The position numbers and the translations under genes were made by a program. Positions 14,627 through 22,471 of a DNA stretch of 49,291 nucleotides are shown here, piece by piece (position 1 is the first letter of the stretch; each line of letters begins with the position of its first letter). The notes under the pieces are model-generated. The model did not search any database and had not been told where the DNA came from. It worked only from the letters and a program-made list of their open reading frames with translations. Source of the DNA: Limnohabitans planktonicus II-D5 (GTDB taxonomy: Bacteria; Pseudomonadota; Gammaproteobacteria; Burkholderiales; Burkholderiaceae_C); NCBI RefSeq assembly GCF_001270065.2, contig NZ_LFYT02000031.1:1-49291 (forward strand). The letters run 5' to 3'.

Positions 14627-15094
14627 TCAATGCCCCTCTGCCGTTGCCAGATCGATCACGCGCTGGGCGGGTGTGCCTTGCTCCAATGCGGTGCGGGGTG
14701 ACTGGCGGTCGAGTGCCGGGTGCGGGCTTTCCAGGAAAGCCAGCAGTTGCCAGCCGTCGGTCGAGGCCAAGGCAGCAGCCATGGGCGCGATGACCGGAAA
14801 GATGAACGGCTCGAACTGCCAGCGGGGCAGCTTGTAGCCCCGGCGCAGGTGCGACACGCCAATGCAGCGGCCGCTTTTGATCCAGGCGTTCATGGTCACG
14901 CGGGTGGTGCCCGACAGGGTGGCTGCTTCGTCGGTGGTGATCATGTCGGCAGCCTGGATGCGTTGCAGCCGGTACTGCGCCCCAAAGCGCAGCAGCGCCT
15001 TGGTTTGTGCCGCTGAGGCGTAATAGTCTTGCCCGTTGTCTTTGTCTTGGGGAATTTCAGGGGCGGCCGAAAGGGGGAAGGTGAGCGTGTTCAA
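14627..15094 (-). CDS. Xre-RES type antitoxin (MbcA/ParS-like C-terminus)
   Basis: 155 residues from a TTG at 15094, preceded by AGGA with 8-base spacing; this gives the N-terminus NTLTFPLSAAPEIPQ. An earlier in-frame start would lie upstream of the terminator at 15122-15159 and is unlikely. The central part (ITTDEAATLSGTTRVTMNAW) is helix-turn-helix-like, and the end (RTALEQGTPAQRVIDLATAE) is the toxin-binding domain seen in Xre/MbcA/ParS antitoxins. It precedes the RES gene by 12 bases as usual. With the toxin truncated, it remains as an orphan. Confidence 0.7.
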   Translation of the reverse strand: MNTLTFPLSAAPEIPQDKDNGQDYYASAAQTKALLRFGAQYRLQRIQAADMITTDEAATLSGTTRVTMNAWIKSGRCIGVSHLRRGYKLPRWQFEPFIFPVIAPMAAALASTDGWQLLAFLESPHPALDRQSPRTALEQGTPAQRVIDLATAEGH

Positions 15095-15121
15095 GGTGTT
15101 CTTCCTGGTGCACCCGCTTGA

Positions 15122-15159
15122 CCAACAAAACGGGGTCAGCACCCACGATGCTGGCCCCG
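15122..15159 (-). terminator. Strong hairpin terminator, probably bidirectional
   Basis: Stem CGGGGTCAGCA (15131-15141) pairs with TGCTGGCCCCG (15149-15159) around a 7-base loop. On the minus strand it is followed by TTTTGTTGG, fitting a terminator for the DUF4160/DUF2442 unit. On the plus strand TGATTTTAGG follows. It separates that unit from the Xre/RES genes. Confidence 0.8.
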
Positions 15160-15210
15160 TGATTTTAGGAAAATTCGTAAAGTTCGTTATCTTGTTGAGA
15201 TCGTTTCTGA

Positions 15211-15465
15211 TCACGCAGCGGCTTTGACGGCATGAGACAGCTCATACAGGCGAGCGGCTGAAAGTTCCAGCCCGTTGGGCCAGCAGAGTGCACCGGCATC
15301 TACAAAGCATCTCGAAAAATAAGCCGTGTCACGCAACGCCTCCAATAATGGGCCTTGGCGGTCGGCCAAGTACCGGGCTCCATCAAAAACGCCCTGCGTA
15401 TGGTCGCTGAAGGTCAGTTCCAATTGATGGGCTGCAATGGTCTTTACATCAAGCAACTTAATCAC
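15211..15465 (-). CDS. DUF2442-family protein, copy 2
   Basis: 84 residues from a GTG at 15465, preceded by AAGGAG with 6-base spacing. It contains VKTIAAHQLELTF, GVFDGARYLADRQGP and GALCWPNGLELSAARLYELS. Compared with copy 1 at 9287-9658 it is nearly identical through SHAVK and ends at a natural stop. DUF2442 proteins usually follow a DUF4160 gene, and the overlap of 8 bases with that gene here fits translational coupling. The pair is regarded as toxin-antitoxin-like, mainly from genome context; the biochemical role is unproven. Confidence 0.8.
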   Translation of the reverse strand: MIKLLDVKTIAAHQLELTFSDHTQGVFDGARYLADRQGPLLEALRDTAYFSRCFVDAGALCWPNGLELSAARLYELSHAVKAAA

Positions 15466-15724
15466 GGTCGGCTCCTTGTATGCGGTCTAGAGGTTCGAAG
15501 TGTTGGGCTTTTTCCCAATTATTGAGCAGTTCCGTTTGGTGAAGCAGGCACCAGTCTTTCACAATGCTGGCTACTTTTCGTGGAAGCTCGCCTTGCGAGA
15601 TCAAGCCGGTTTCAATCGCGACCTAAGCCTCAAACCCTTGGTACTCCAGATGGATATGCGGTGGCGGGTGATCATCGTGCCACATGCGCACGATGATTCC
15701 GAAGAAGATGGCAATCGTTGGCAT
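15458..15724 (-). pseudogene. DUF4160 gene with an in-frame amber stop
   Basis: The 89-codon frame starts at the ATG at 15724 (MPTIAIFFGIIVRMWHDDHP, then PPHIHLEYQGFEA) and ends at the TAA at 15458-15460. Codon 34, at 15623-15625, is TAG; relatives have a sense codon there (for example Leu in FEALVAIETG), one base away. Everything after the stop (VAIETGLISQGELPRKV and onward) is well preserved, so the mutation is recent, or the stop is suppressed. The conserved His-rich HPPPHIH segment is in the part before the stop. Confidence 0.85.
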
Positions 15725-15865
15725 GGATCACACTCCTAAGCGCGGGAGGCACGCCGCATCAATCGACTCGGGGTGTTGGGCAATGGCGGGATGCATCGGG
15801 CAAGTTTAGCGAGGTTCTGTGGCCAAGGGTATTCAGGCCGATGTCAAAACCATGATGATCTTAAA

Positions 15866-15928
15866 ACCTCGACCCCGACCCCGGCTCCCTCAAAAACGCC
15901 AGCTCCTCGGGCGTGGACTCGCTGTGTC
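15866..15928. repeat. DUF924 3'-end scrap with internal deletion
   Basis: Plus strand: CTCGACCCCGACCCCGGC, CTCAAAAACGCCAGCTCC, then TCGGGCGTGGACTCGCTGTG. The last part fuses the gene's 3' end to an internal DUF924 segment (compare 12030-12044) across a shared GTGGAC, as a deletion between two short direct repeats would. The gap 15725-16002 otherwise shows no gene. Confidence 0.7.
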
Positions 15929-16002
15929 AATAACCCGGAAGTAAGCAAAAATCCAAGTCCACTTAGAATGTGCAGAATTCTGCAATGTCATAGGAGCCGG
16001 TC

Positions 16003-16323
16003 ATGGGTTTTTCTGCCAGCGATGTCGTGCCATTCACGCAAGCACGCTCCCATCTGTCCGAGCTGGCCGACCAGGCCAAGGCCGGGGCAGAGAAGATCAT
16101 CACCAAAAACGGCGAGAGCTACGTCGCACTGATCGACTCTGACCGACTCGACTACTACCACCGCCTAGAGCGCGAACGCATTCACCTGCTGCTGATCGAC
16201 GACGCCAAGCGTGGCTTGGCCGACATCACCGCAGGCCGCACGTTTGAAGCGGACGCCGCGCTGGCCCAGCTGCAACAGCAGCGCAAGACCGCCATCAAAC
16301 TCCCTGCCAAGCAACGTGGCTGA
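16003..16323 (+). CDS. Phd/YefM-family antitoxin
   Basis: 106 residues with AGGAG 8 bases before the ATG at 16003. The N-terminus DVVPFTQARSHLSELADQAK and the core GAEKIITKNGESYVALIDSD are classic Phd/YefM DNA-binding fold features. A C-terminal extension (RGLADITAGRTFEADAALAQ) binds the toxin. It is the first gene of a plus-strand pair, opposite in direction to the rest of the toxin-antitoxin block, and overlaps its toxin by 8 bases. The palindromic operator expected upstream was not identified with confidence. Confidence 0.85.
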   Translation: MGFSASDVVPFTQARSHLSELADQAKAGAEKIITKNGESYVALIDSDRLDYYHRLERERIHLLLIDDAKRGLADITAGRTFEADAALAQLQQQRKTAIKLPAKQRG

Positions 16324-16708
16324 CCCGTTGTACCGGGTCGAGCTGACCGCCAGCTTCCTGGAGCGCCTTGAATCCATTGAGGCGTTCCTGGTGGAGGCTG
16401 ACGCTGGCTTTGCGTTCGATGACTTGCTGGCCGAGCTTCGCGCCACGGTCATCCCGAACCTGCGGCGCTTTCCGCGCATGGGGCGGCGCTACCTGGCCAA
16501 CCCGCCCCAGTCGACCGAGGCGCTGGCGCTGCTGGCGGCCATGCCTGCGGGTGCGCCGGATGCGCTGCGCGAATACCTGCATGGCGACTATCTTGTGCTC
16601 TACGCAGCCATGGAAGCCCAAGAGACGGTTTACCTGCTGTCCATTCGGCATCACCGGCAACTTTCGTTTGATTTTGCGCGGCTGTGGCCATCGGCACCTG
16701 AACGCTAG
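16316..16708 (+). CDS. RelE/ParE-superfamily toxin
   Basis: 130 residues from a GTG at 16316, overlapping the antitoxin stop (GTGGCTGA). The N-terminus YRVELTASFLERLESIEAFL and the C-terminal GDYLVLYAAMEAQETVYLLS and IRHHRQLSFDF follow the ParE/RelE fold with its final basic strand. The target, gyrase or mRNA, cannot be decided. The pair has intact frames and good translation signals, so it is one of the plausible active modules of this region. Gene order, antitoxin first, is that of Phd/YefM systems. Confidence 0.82.
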   Translation: MADPLYRVELTASFLERLESIEAFLVEADAGFAFDDLLAELRATVIPNLRRFPRMGRRYLANPPQSTEALALLAAMPAGAPDALREYLHGDYLVLYAAMEAQETVYLLSIRHHRQLSFDFARLWPSAPER

Positions 16709-16723
16709 GGCAGTGTTTTACGA

Positions 16724-17614
16724 TCAGTTGGCATCCATACCGATGACGCCCTGTCGCTTGACCTCGTTCAAAGTCTTGCCCGATGCTGTTTTCCATTCGA
16801 CCCAGCCATTAGCTGATCGGCCCATGACTGCCATGGCGGCGGTGCTGGGGCTTGAAAACAGATGGTCGCGTGTGAAAACCAGCAGAGATCCAGCACTGCC
16901 AGCGATTTCGGTCAGAACGCCTTCCGTAATCAACTGGCTGCGCATGCGCTCGTGAGAAGTTCCCTGAATTGAAGGAACGATCTCTACTCGCCCCTTCGAA
17001 CCTTTATGCACCACAAAACCTTCTGTGGTGTATTCGCCCACGCCGTCGGCCCCCGAGCCCTTGCAATAGAACAATTCGACGATGCCTTTAGCGGTTGTGG
17101 CACTGGTCAAGGGTTCAAAAATGGGCTGGCCCAATGTGGCCAACAAAGTGGCTGCGGTTTCGTGAATCTCATGACAATCCGCTTGCAAAGGAGCAGGTGT
17201 GTAGGGCTGCGATCCGGTGTTGCCGTTTTCCAGACCATATCGTCCTGCCTTGGTGGCTTCTGCAATAGCCAGCCATTCCAAAAATAATGCATGCGTTTGC
17301 GTCAAGCTGTTGGTCAGCGAGATGACCACGAAAGCGCGGTTCCAGAAATCTTTGTTCTGATGGTGTTGCTCCAAGCGCTTGCCCACACTGCCTGACTGTC
17401 CGATATAGGTACGAGGTAAACCCGCCTCAGACAATTCGCCCATCAAAAAGTACACGCCCACTTGCTGGGCCTCTGGCATCTTCAGGAAGTCGGTCAGTTG
17501 GCTGCGCGGCACCTCGATCACACGAACAATGCGCGTTGTGATCTCGGCCACGCGCATGCCGCGTGGGTCGCCGGATGGGAGGAAAATTTGGATGGTTTGA
17601 GGACGTGAGCTCAA
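16724..17614 (-). CDS. GIY-YIG nuclease-like protein with C-terminal DUF4357 domain
   Basis: 296 residues. Residues ~50-100 hold the GIY-YIG module (VGVYFLMGE, then RTYIGQSGSVGKRLEQHH), with Tyr, Tyr, Arg and His positions present. The last ~60 residues (LITEGVLTEIAGSAGSLLVF, SPSTAAMAVMGRSANGW) match DUF4357, a domain often joined to GIY-YIG or found in restriction-type proteins. It starts one base after the glnS stop on the same strand, from a TTG; an ATG at residue 20 is the alternative. The biological role is unknown; DNA repair or defence are guesses. Confidence 0.8.
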   Translation of the reverse strand: MSSRPQTIQIFLPSGDPRGMRVAEITTRIVRVIEVPRSQLTDFLKMPEAQQVGVYFLMGELSEAGLPRTYIGQSGSVGKRLEQHHQNKDFWNRAFVVISLTNSLTQTHALFLEWLAIAEATKAGRYGLENGNTGSQPYTPAPLQADCHEIHETAATLLATLGQPIFEPLTSATTAKGIVELFYCKGSGADGVGEYTTEGFVVHKGSKGRVEIVPSIQGTSHERMRSQLITEGVLTEIAGSAGSLLVFTRDHLFSSPSTAAMAVMGRSANGWVEWKTASGKTLNEVKRQGVIGMDAN

Positions 17615-17615
17615 T

Positions 17616-19487
17616 TCACTTGCCCCAACTATCCTTCAACCCCGTAACCCGGCTAAACACCGGTTTGCTCCCCGCCACATGATCTAAGCGGTCCGCCACA
17701 AAGTACCCAAAGCGCTCAAACTGGAACTTCTGGTCTGGCTGCGCCCCGGCCAGTGACGGCTCCACATAAGCGGTGACGACCTTCAAGCTGTCCGGGTTGA
17801 GCGATTGCAAGAAGTCTTTGCCGCCTGCATCGGGGTGCGCTTCGGCAAACAGGCGGTCGTACAGGCGCACTTCGGCTTGCACGCCGTCGGCCACGCTCAC
17901 CCAGGTGATGGCGGCTTTGGCTTTGACGCTGTCTGCGCCGGGGGTGCCGCTCTTGGTGCCGGGGATCACTTTGGCGTGCACTTCGGTCACTTGGCCTGCC
18001 GCGTCGCGTGCGCAGCCGGTGCATTCGATCACGTAGCCGCCCTTCAGGCGCACCACAGCGCCGGGGGACGTGGACCCGTCAGGGTTCACCTTTGGGGGGC
18101 TCAGGCGTTTGTAGCCCTTGGGCGGCACTTCTTCAAAGTCTTCGCGCTCGATCCACACTTCTTTGCCGATCAGGAACGTGCGGTCGGCTGGGGGCGTTTG
18201 CCCTTCGGCAATGGCCGAGTGAGGCAGGGCGGGTTGGGTGCAGGCTTCGGTGTAGCCGTCGCTGCCAAAGGCCTCGGCCCAGTTGGTCAGCACGAGCTTG
18301 ACGGGGTCGAGCACGGCCATGCCGCGGTGGGCTTTGTTTTCCAGGTCTTCGCGCAGGCAACCCTCAAGCGTGCTGTAGTCGATCCAGCTGTCGCTCTTGG
18401 TCACGCCAATGCGGTCGGCAAACAGGCGCAGGCTCTCGGGCGTGTAGCCCCGGCGGCGCAGGCCCACTATTGTTGGCATGCGTGGGTCGTCCCAGCCGCT
18501 GACGTTGCCTTCATTGACCAGTTGCGCCAGCTTGCGTTTGCTGGTGATCACATAGGTCAGGTTCAGGCGGGCAAATTCGTATTGTTTGGGGCTGGGCGCG
18601 GTCAGCAGCTTGCATTCGCACAGGCGCTCCATCAGCCAGTCGTAAAACGGGCGCTGGTCTTCAAACTCCAGCGTGCAGATGCTGTGGGTGATTTGCTCCA
18701 GCGCGTCTTCGATGGGGTGGGCAAAGGTGTACATCGGGTAGATGCACCATGTGTCGCCGGTGTGGTGGTGGGTGGCGCGGCGGATGCGGTAGATGGCCGG
18801 GTCGCGCAGGTTGATGTTGGGCGAGGCCATGTCGATCTTGGCGCGCAGCACGGCGGCACCGTCGGCCAGCTGGCCGTCACGCATTTCGTGGAATCGCGCC
18901 AGGTTTTCTGCCACGGTGCGGCTGCGGAATGGGCTGTCCACGCCGGGTTTGCCAAAGTCGCCCCGGTTGGCACGCATGTCTTCCGCGCTTTGTTCGTCCA
19001 CATAGGCGTGGCCGGTTTCGATCAGCGCTTCGGCTGCGCGGTACATGAAGTCGAAGTAGTCGCTGGCTTGGTAGGGCGCGGCGCTTCCGGCAGTTTGCCC
19101 CAATTGCGCCCAGTCAAAGCCGAGCCATTTCACGGCGTCGATGATGCTGTTGACGTATTCGGTGTCTTCTTTTTCGGGGTTGGTGTCGTCAAAGCGCAGG
19201 TGGCACACGCCGCCGTATTCCTTGGCCAGCCCGAAGTTGATGCAGATGCTTTTGGCGTGGCCCACATGCAGGTAGCCGTTGGGCTCGGGCGGAAAGCGAG
19301 TGCGGATTTTGGCCGGATCGGGCTGGCCCTTGGCGTGGTGCGCGGCGTCACCGGGGCTGCCTGCCCAGCGGCGGCTGGCGTAGGTGCCAAGTTCCAGGTC
19401 TTTTTCGATGATTTGGCGCAGGAAGTTGCTGACTTTGTGGTCGGCGGTGGCGTTGGTGTCGGGAGCTTTGGGGGTGGGGGCGGTCAT
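17616..19487 (-). CDS. glnS: Glutaminyl-tRNA synthetase
   Basis: 623 residues. Class I motifs are clear: the HIGH-type PPEPNGYLHVGHAKS (HVGH at 74-77) and the KMSKS-type VITSKRKLAQLV. The segment RFDDTNPEKEDTEYVNSI and the C-terminal anticodon-binding beta-barrels (KEVWIEREDFEEVPPKGYKR, GYVIECTG) complete a GlnRS. It charges tRNA-Gln with glutamine in the cytoplasm. It is about 70 residues longer than the Escherichia coli enzyme (554), through an insertion near 36-60 and longer C-terminal loops. A GIY-YIG gene follows immediately and may be cotranscribed. Confidence 0.95.
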   Translation of the reverse strand: MTAPTPKAPDTNATADHKVSNFLRQIIEKDLELGTYASRRWAGSPGDAAHHAKGQPDPAKIRTRFPPEPNGYLHVGHAKSICINFGLAKEYGGVCHLRFDDTNPEKEDTEYVNSIIDAVKWLGFDWAQLGQTAGSAAPYQASDYFDFMYRAAEALIETGHAYVDEQSAEDMRANRGDFGKPGVDSPFRSRTVAENLARFHEMRDGQLADGAAVLRAKIDMASPNINLRDPAIYRIRRATHHHTGDTWCIYPMYTFAHPIEDALEQITHSICTLEFEDQRPFYDWLMERLCECKLLTAPSPKQYEFARLNLTYVITSKRKLAQLVNEGNVSGWDDPRMPTIVGLRRRGYTPESLRLFADRIGVTKSDSWIDYSTLEGCLREDLENKAHRGMAVLDPVKLVLTNWAEAFGSDGYTEACTQPALPHSAIAEGQTPPADRTFLIGKEVWIEREDFEEVPPKGYKRLSPPKVNPDGSTSPGAVVRLKGGYVIECTGCARDAAGQVTEVHAKVIPGTKSGTPGADSVKAKAAITWVSVADGVQAEVRLYDRLFAEAHPDAGGKDFLQSLNPDSLKVVTAYVEPSLAGAQPDQKFQFERFGYFVADRLDHVAGSKPVFSRVTGLKDSWGK

Positions 19488-19628
19488 AGCGCTTGATTTT
19501 AGAGGCTTGCCGCAGGTGATCCGTTACGGTTGGACACCAATGTCAAGCGCCGGGTGTGCTCCTCGGGGGCTGGTCAAACGCTAAAGGGGCAGGCGGGAAG
19601 TTGCCGCTGTTCATTTTGGAGAATTTGC

Positions 19629-19988
19629 ATGTCCATTCATTTGTTCAACACCTGGGGCCGCAAGCTGGCCTTGTGGGGTGGCCTGGCGCTGGGTTTGGCC
19701 CAGGTGGGGTGCGCCCACCCGGTGGTGATGGAGCCGCAGGTGGTGGTGTCTTCGCGCATGGGCTATCCGCCGGTTTATGGCCGGGTGCATGTGCCCGGCC
19801 CCGTGGTGGTCATGCCACAGCCTCGGCCCATTTACATGCCACCGCCTCCGCGTGTGGTGTACGCCCCGCCCGTGTATCGACCAGCACCGGGGTGGGCGTA
19901 TGGAGGGCGCTACGACGAACGGCATGGACACCACCGCCATCAGCATGGACATGGGCGCGGTGATGGGCGTGAGGGATGGCGCCGATGA
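19629..19988 (+). CDS. Small exported Pro/His-rich protein, possible lipoprotein
   Basis: 119 residues from the ATG at 19629, which has GGAG 9 bases upstream. The N-terminus has a hydrophobic stretch (LALWGGLALGLAQVGC) ending in a Cys, but the lipobox is not canonical (Gln-Val-Gly before Cys). The mature part is rich in Pro, Val and Tyr (VVVMPQPRPIYMPPPPRVVY), and the tail is His/Gly/Arg-rich (HGHHRHQHGHGRGDG). The composition resembles short envelope proteins and could bind metal through the His tail; this is inference only. No enzymatic domain is seen. Confidence 0.65.
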   Translation: MSIHLFNTWGRKLALWGGLALGLAQVGCAHPVVMEPQVVVSSRMGYPPVYGRVHVPGPVVVMPQPRPIYMPPPPRVVYAPPVYRPAPGWAYGGRYDERHGHHRHQHGHGRGDGREGWRR

Positions 19989-19999
19989 GGCGCATGCCT

Positions 20000-20359
20000 G
20001 TAGGTCGGTACTCGCAGAGTCCGACGCTTGTCCGCTTCGGCGCAGGCCCCACGTCGGGGTCTTCGACCGCCGACCTACGAATACCGTGGCTCCCGTAGGT
20101 CGGCACCTTCAGGTCCGACGCTTGTCCGCTTAGGCGCAGGCCGCATGTCGGGGTCTTCGACCGCCGACCTACCAATACCGTGGCTCCCGTAGGTCGGCAC
20201 CTTCAGGTCCGACGCTTGTCCGCTTCGGCGCAGGCTGCACGTCGGGGTCTTCGACCGCCGACCTACGAATACCGTGGCTCCCGTAGGTCGGCACCTTCAG
20301 GTCCGACGCTTGTCCGCTTAGGCGCAGGCCCCATGTCGGGGCTGAAGCCGCCGACCTGC
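20000..20359. repeat. Array of four REP pairs, period 94-95 bp
   Basis: Pairs start near 20000, 20095, 20189 and 20283. Left arms: ACTC stem (first) or ACCT stem (others). Right arms: GGTC stem (first three) or GGCT stem (last). Spacers contain CGCTTCGGCGCAGG (or CGCTTAGGCGCAGG), the reverse of the core GCCGAAGC. The array fills the gap between the Pro/His-rich protein and the DUF2239 gene. Confidence 0.9.
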
Positions 20360-20436
20360 GGAAACACTTTTATTAATACCCGGGTAATTTAATTTAATCC
20401 GGGCATAATTGGTGTTTTTGCGATTGAAAGCATCGT

Positions 20437-21153
20437 TTGAGCCCGCCGAGTCCTGACACATCCCCTGTTGATTTCATCGCTTTTGAAGGCAGCCGTTGCC
20501 TGGCCCGTGGCGGTTTGGCCGAGGTGGCTTTGCGGGTGAAGGCGGCCACTGAAGCGCGGCCTTTGGCGCGCTTCATGGTGTTCAACGCTTGCACCAGCGA
20601 AGTGCTGGATTTTGACCTGCGGGGCACGCCCCAAGAGGTGTTGGCGCGGCTGGCCGTGTCCCATCCTGCAGCGCTTGCTTGCGCCGCAAGCCCGGCCGAC
20701 AGCACGCCCCCCACAGACCTTGCAGGTGCACCGGGTGCAGAGACCCCAAGCGAAGACACCAGCTCGGCCAAGACAGGCCCAGGCCGGCCCAAGCTGGGCG
20801 TGGTGGCGCGTGAGGTGACTTTGTTGCCGCGCCACTGGGCCTGGCTGAGCAGCCAGCCCGGCGGGGCTTCGGTGGCTTTGCGCAAGTTGGTCGAGCAAGC
20901 CCGCAAAGACAGCCAGTCACAAGACCAGCGCCGCCTGTCGCAAGAGGCCACTTACCGCTTCATGTCGGCCATGGCGGGCTGCCTGGAAGGCTTTGAAGAA
21001 GCCGCCCGCGCCTTGTTTGCCTCAGACCGCCCCAGGTTTGAGGCCTTGACGGCGCCTTGGCCGCAAGACATCCAAATCCATTTGCAGCACCTGGCCCAAG
21101 CGGCCTGGATGCCTTCCGACGTTCCCCATTCCCCGGAGTTGCCCCATGCGTGA
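20437..21153 (+). CDS. DUF2239-family protein
   Basis: 238 residues, probably from the TTG at 20437. N-terminal family features are FIAFEGSRCLARGGLAEVAL, RFMVFNACTSEVLDFDLRG and TPQEVLARLA. An Ala/Pro/Thr-rich linker (about 82-120) precedes GRPKLGVVAREVTLLPRHWA and QPGGASVALRKLVEQARK, the signature C-terminal half, which looks like a DNA-binding ribbon or helix module. The molecular function of DUF2239 is not known. It overlaps the MFS transporter gene by 8 bases, so expression of the two is coupled and it may regulate the pump. Confidence 0.82.
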   Translation: MSPPSPDTSPVDFIAFEGSRCLARGGLAEVALRVKAATEARPLARFMVFNACTSEVLDFDLRGTPQEVLARLAVSHPAALACAASPADSTPPTDLAGAPGAETPSEDTSSAKTGPGRPKLGVVAREVTLLPRHWAWLSSQPGGASVALRKLVEQARKDSQSQDQRRLSQEATYRFMSAMAGCLEGFEEAARALFASDRPRFEALTAPWPQDIQIHLQHLAQAAWMPSDVPHSPELPHA

Positions 21154-22393
21154 AAAGTTTCGTTCCCGAGAGGCAGCCATGCCTTTCATCATGTTGGCCG
21201 TGTTGCTCGACATGGCCGCCATTGGCGTGATCATTCCGGTGCTGCCTGCGCTGGTGGGCAGTTTTTCGGGCAGCCAGGCCGATCAGGCCTATTGGTATGG
21301 CGTGGTGGCGGTGGCCTTTGGGCTGTCCAACTTTTTGGCAGCGCCGGTGCTGGGTGCTTTGTCTGACCGATATGGGCGCAGGCCGGTGTTGCTGCTGGGC
21401 TTCATGGGCCTGGGCGTGAGCTTTTTTGGCACCGCCATGAGCACCACGCTGTGGGGTTTGATTGCGGTGCGCACGCTGGGCGGTGCCATGCAGGCCAATG
21501 CGGCCATTGCCAACGCCTACGTGGCCGACATTTCTGCCCCTGAAGAGCGCGCCAAGCGCTTTGGCTTGCTGGGCGCCATGATGGGCCTGGGCTTCATCGT
21601 GGGGCCGGTGATGGGCGGTTTGCTGGGGGCGATTGACCTGCATTTGCCCTTTTATGTAGCCGGTGGCCTCACCTTGCTGAACGGTTTGTATGGCTACTTT
21701 GTGTTACCCGAGTCGCTGCCCGCCGCGCAGCGCAAAGCCTTCAGCTGGCGCTCGGCCAATCCGGCCAGCTCATTGCGCAAGCTGGGGCAGCTCAAGGGCG
21801 TGGGGCCTCTGGTGGGCGTGGTGGCCTTCAGCGCTTTGGCGCAGTTTGTGCTCTACACGGTTTGGGTGCTGTACAACAGCTTCAAGTTTGGCTGGGGCCC
21901 CAGTGAAAACGGCTGGTCACTGGCTGTGGTGGGCATTGTGGCGGTGCTGGTGCAAGGCGTCTTGATGGGCCATTTGCTCAAGCGCTATGCGCCGCCCAAG
22001 CTGGCCATCATGGGCCTGGTGTCGTCGGTCATCGCCTACACGCTGTGGGGCGCGGCCACCGAGGGCTGGATGATGTACGCCGTGATTGCCTTCAACTTGC
22101 TGGGTGGCACGGTGAATGCCTCGGTGCAAAGCATGATTTCATCGGCCGCCGATAGCAAGAGCCAGGGCCAGACCATGGGCGCGGTCAGTGCGCTCAGCAG
22201 CTTGATGGCCGTGGTGGCCCCCATGCTGGGCGCGCCCTTGCTGGCCATGGTCTCGCACTTGCCCCAAGGTGATTGGCGCATTGGTGCGCCGTTCTTCTTT
22301 TGTGCAGTCTTGCAGGTGGCGTCGCTGGCGCTGGCGGTGATGCACTTGCGCAGGCATCGACGCCTCCACTTGGCCAGTACCCACGCGGCTTGA
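21146..22393 (+). CDS. TCR/Tet-family MFS efflux transporter
   Basis: 415 residues with 12 predicted membrane segments. The N-terminal half contains MAAIGVIIPVLPALVG and the loop 2-3 motif GALSDRYGRRPVLLLG (MFS motif A), plus RTLGGAMQANAAIANAYVAD (motif C region). These match TetA-class proton-drug antiporters of the inner membrane. The substrate is unknown; a tetracycline role is not established. The end of the gene (GDWRIGAPFFFCAVLQVASL) is duplicated as an isolated fragment at 25077-25205. The ATG overlaps the DUF2239 gene end. Confidence 0.88.
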   Translation: MREKFRSREAAMPFIMLAVLLDMAAIGVIIPVLPALVGSFSGSQADQAYWYGVVAVAFGLSNFLAAPVLGALSDRYGRRPVLLLGFMGLGVSFFGTAMSTTLWGLIAVRTLGGAMQANAAIANAYVADISAPEERAKRFGLLGAMMGLGFIVGPVMGGLLGAIDLHLPFYVAGGLTLLNGLYGYFVLPESLPAAQRKAFSWRSANPASSLRKLGQLKGVGPLVGVVAFSALAQFVLYTVWVLYNSFKFGWGPSENGWSLAVVGIVAVLVQGVLMGHLLKRYAPPKLAIMGLVSSVIAYTLWGAATEGWMMYAVIAFNLLGGTVNASVQSMISSAADSKSQGQTMGAVSALSSLMAVVAPMLGAPLLAMVSHLPQGDWRIGAPFFFCAVLQVASLALAVMHLRRHRRLHLASTHAA

Positions 22394-22433
22394 GCCTCGG
22401 GTGCCATGGATCAAGCGCTGCTGGGCGCTGATC

Positions 22434-22465
22434 CACGCACCGCGCCGGATTTCAGCGCGGTGTGG
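22434..22465. terminator. Hairpin between convergent genes, possible bidirectional terminator
   Basis: CACCGCGC (22438-22445) pairs perfectly with GCGCGGTG (22455-22462) around a 9-base loop, with further pairing of the outer CCAC/TGG bases. No T-run follows on either strand, so intrinsic termination is only possible. It lies 45 bases after the MFS stop and 10 bases from the DUF799 stop. Confidence 0.45.
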
Positions 22466-22471
22466 TTGGCT

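Noticed and set aside
10389..15928. Chromosomal integron with attC sites between toxin-antitoxin cassettes
   Set aside because: The junction block lacks a recognisable RYYYAAC and GTTRRRY pair, and no integron integrase is in the window; the block is simply the end of the DUF924 gene.
17805..19496. Long open frame of about 560 codons antisense to glnS
   Set aside because: It mirrors glnS codons in high-GC DNA, has low-complexity Ala/Gly/His composition and no family features.
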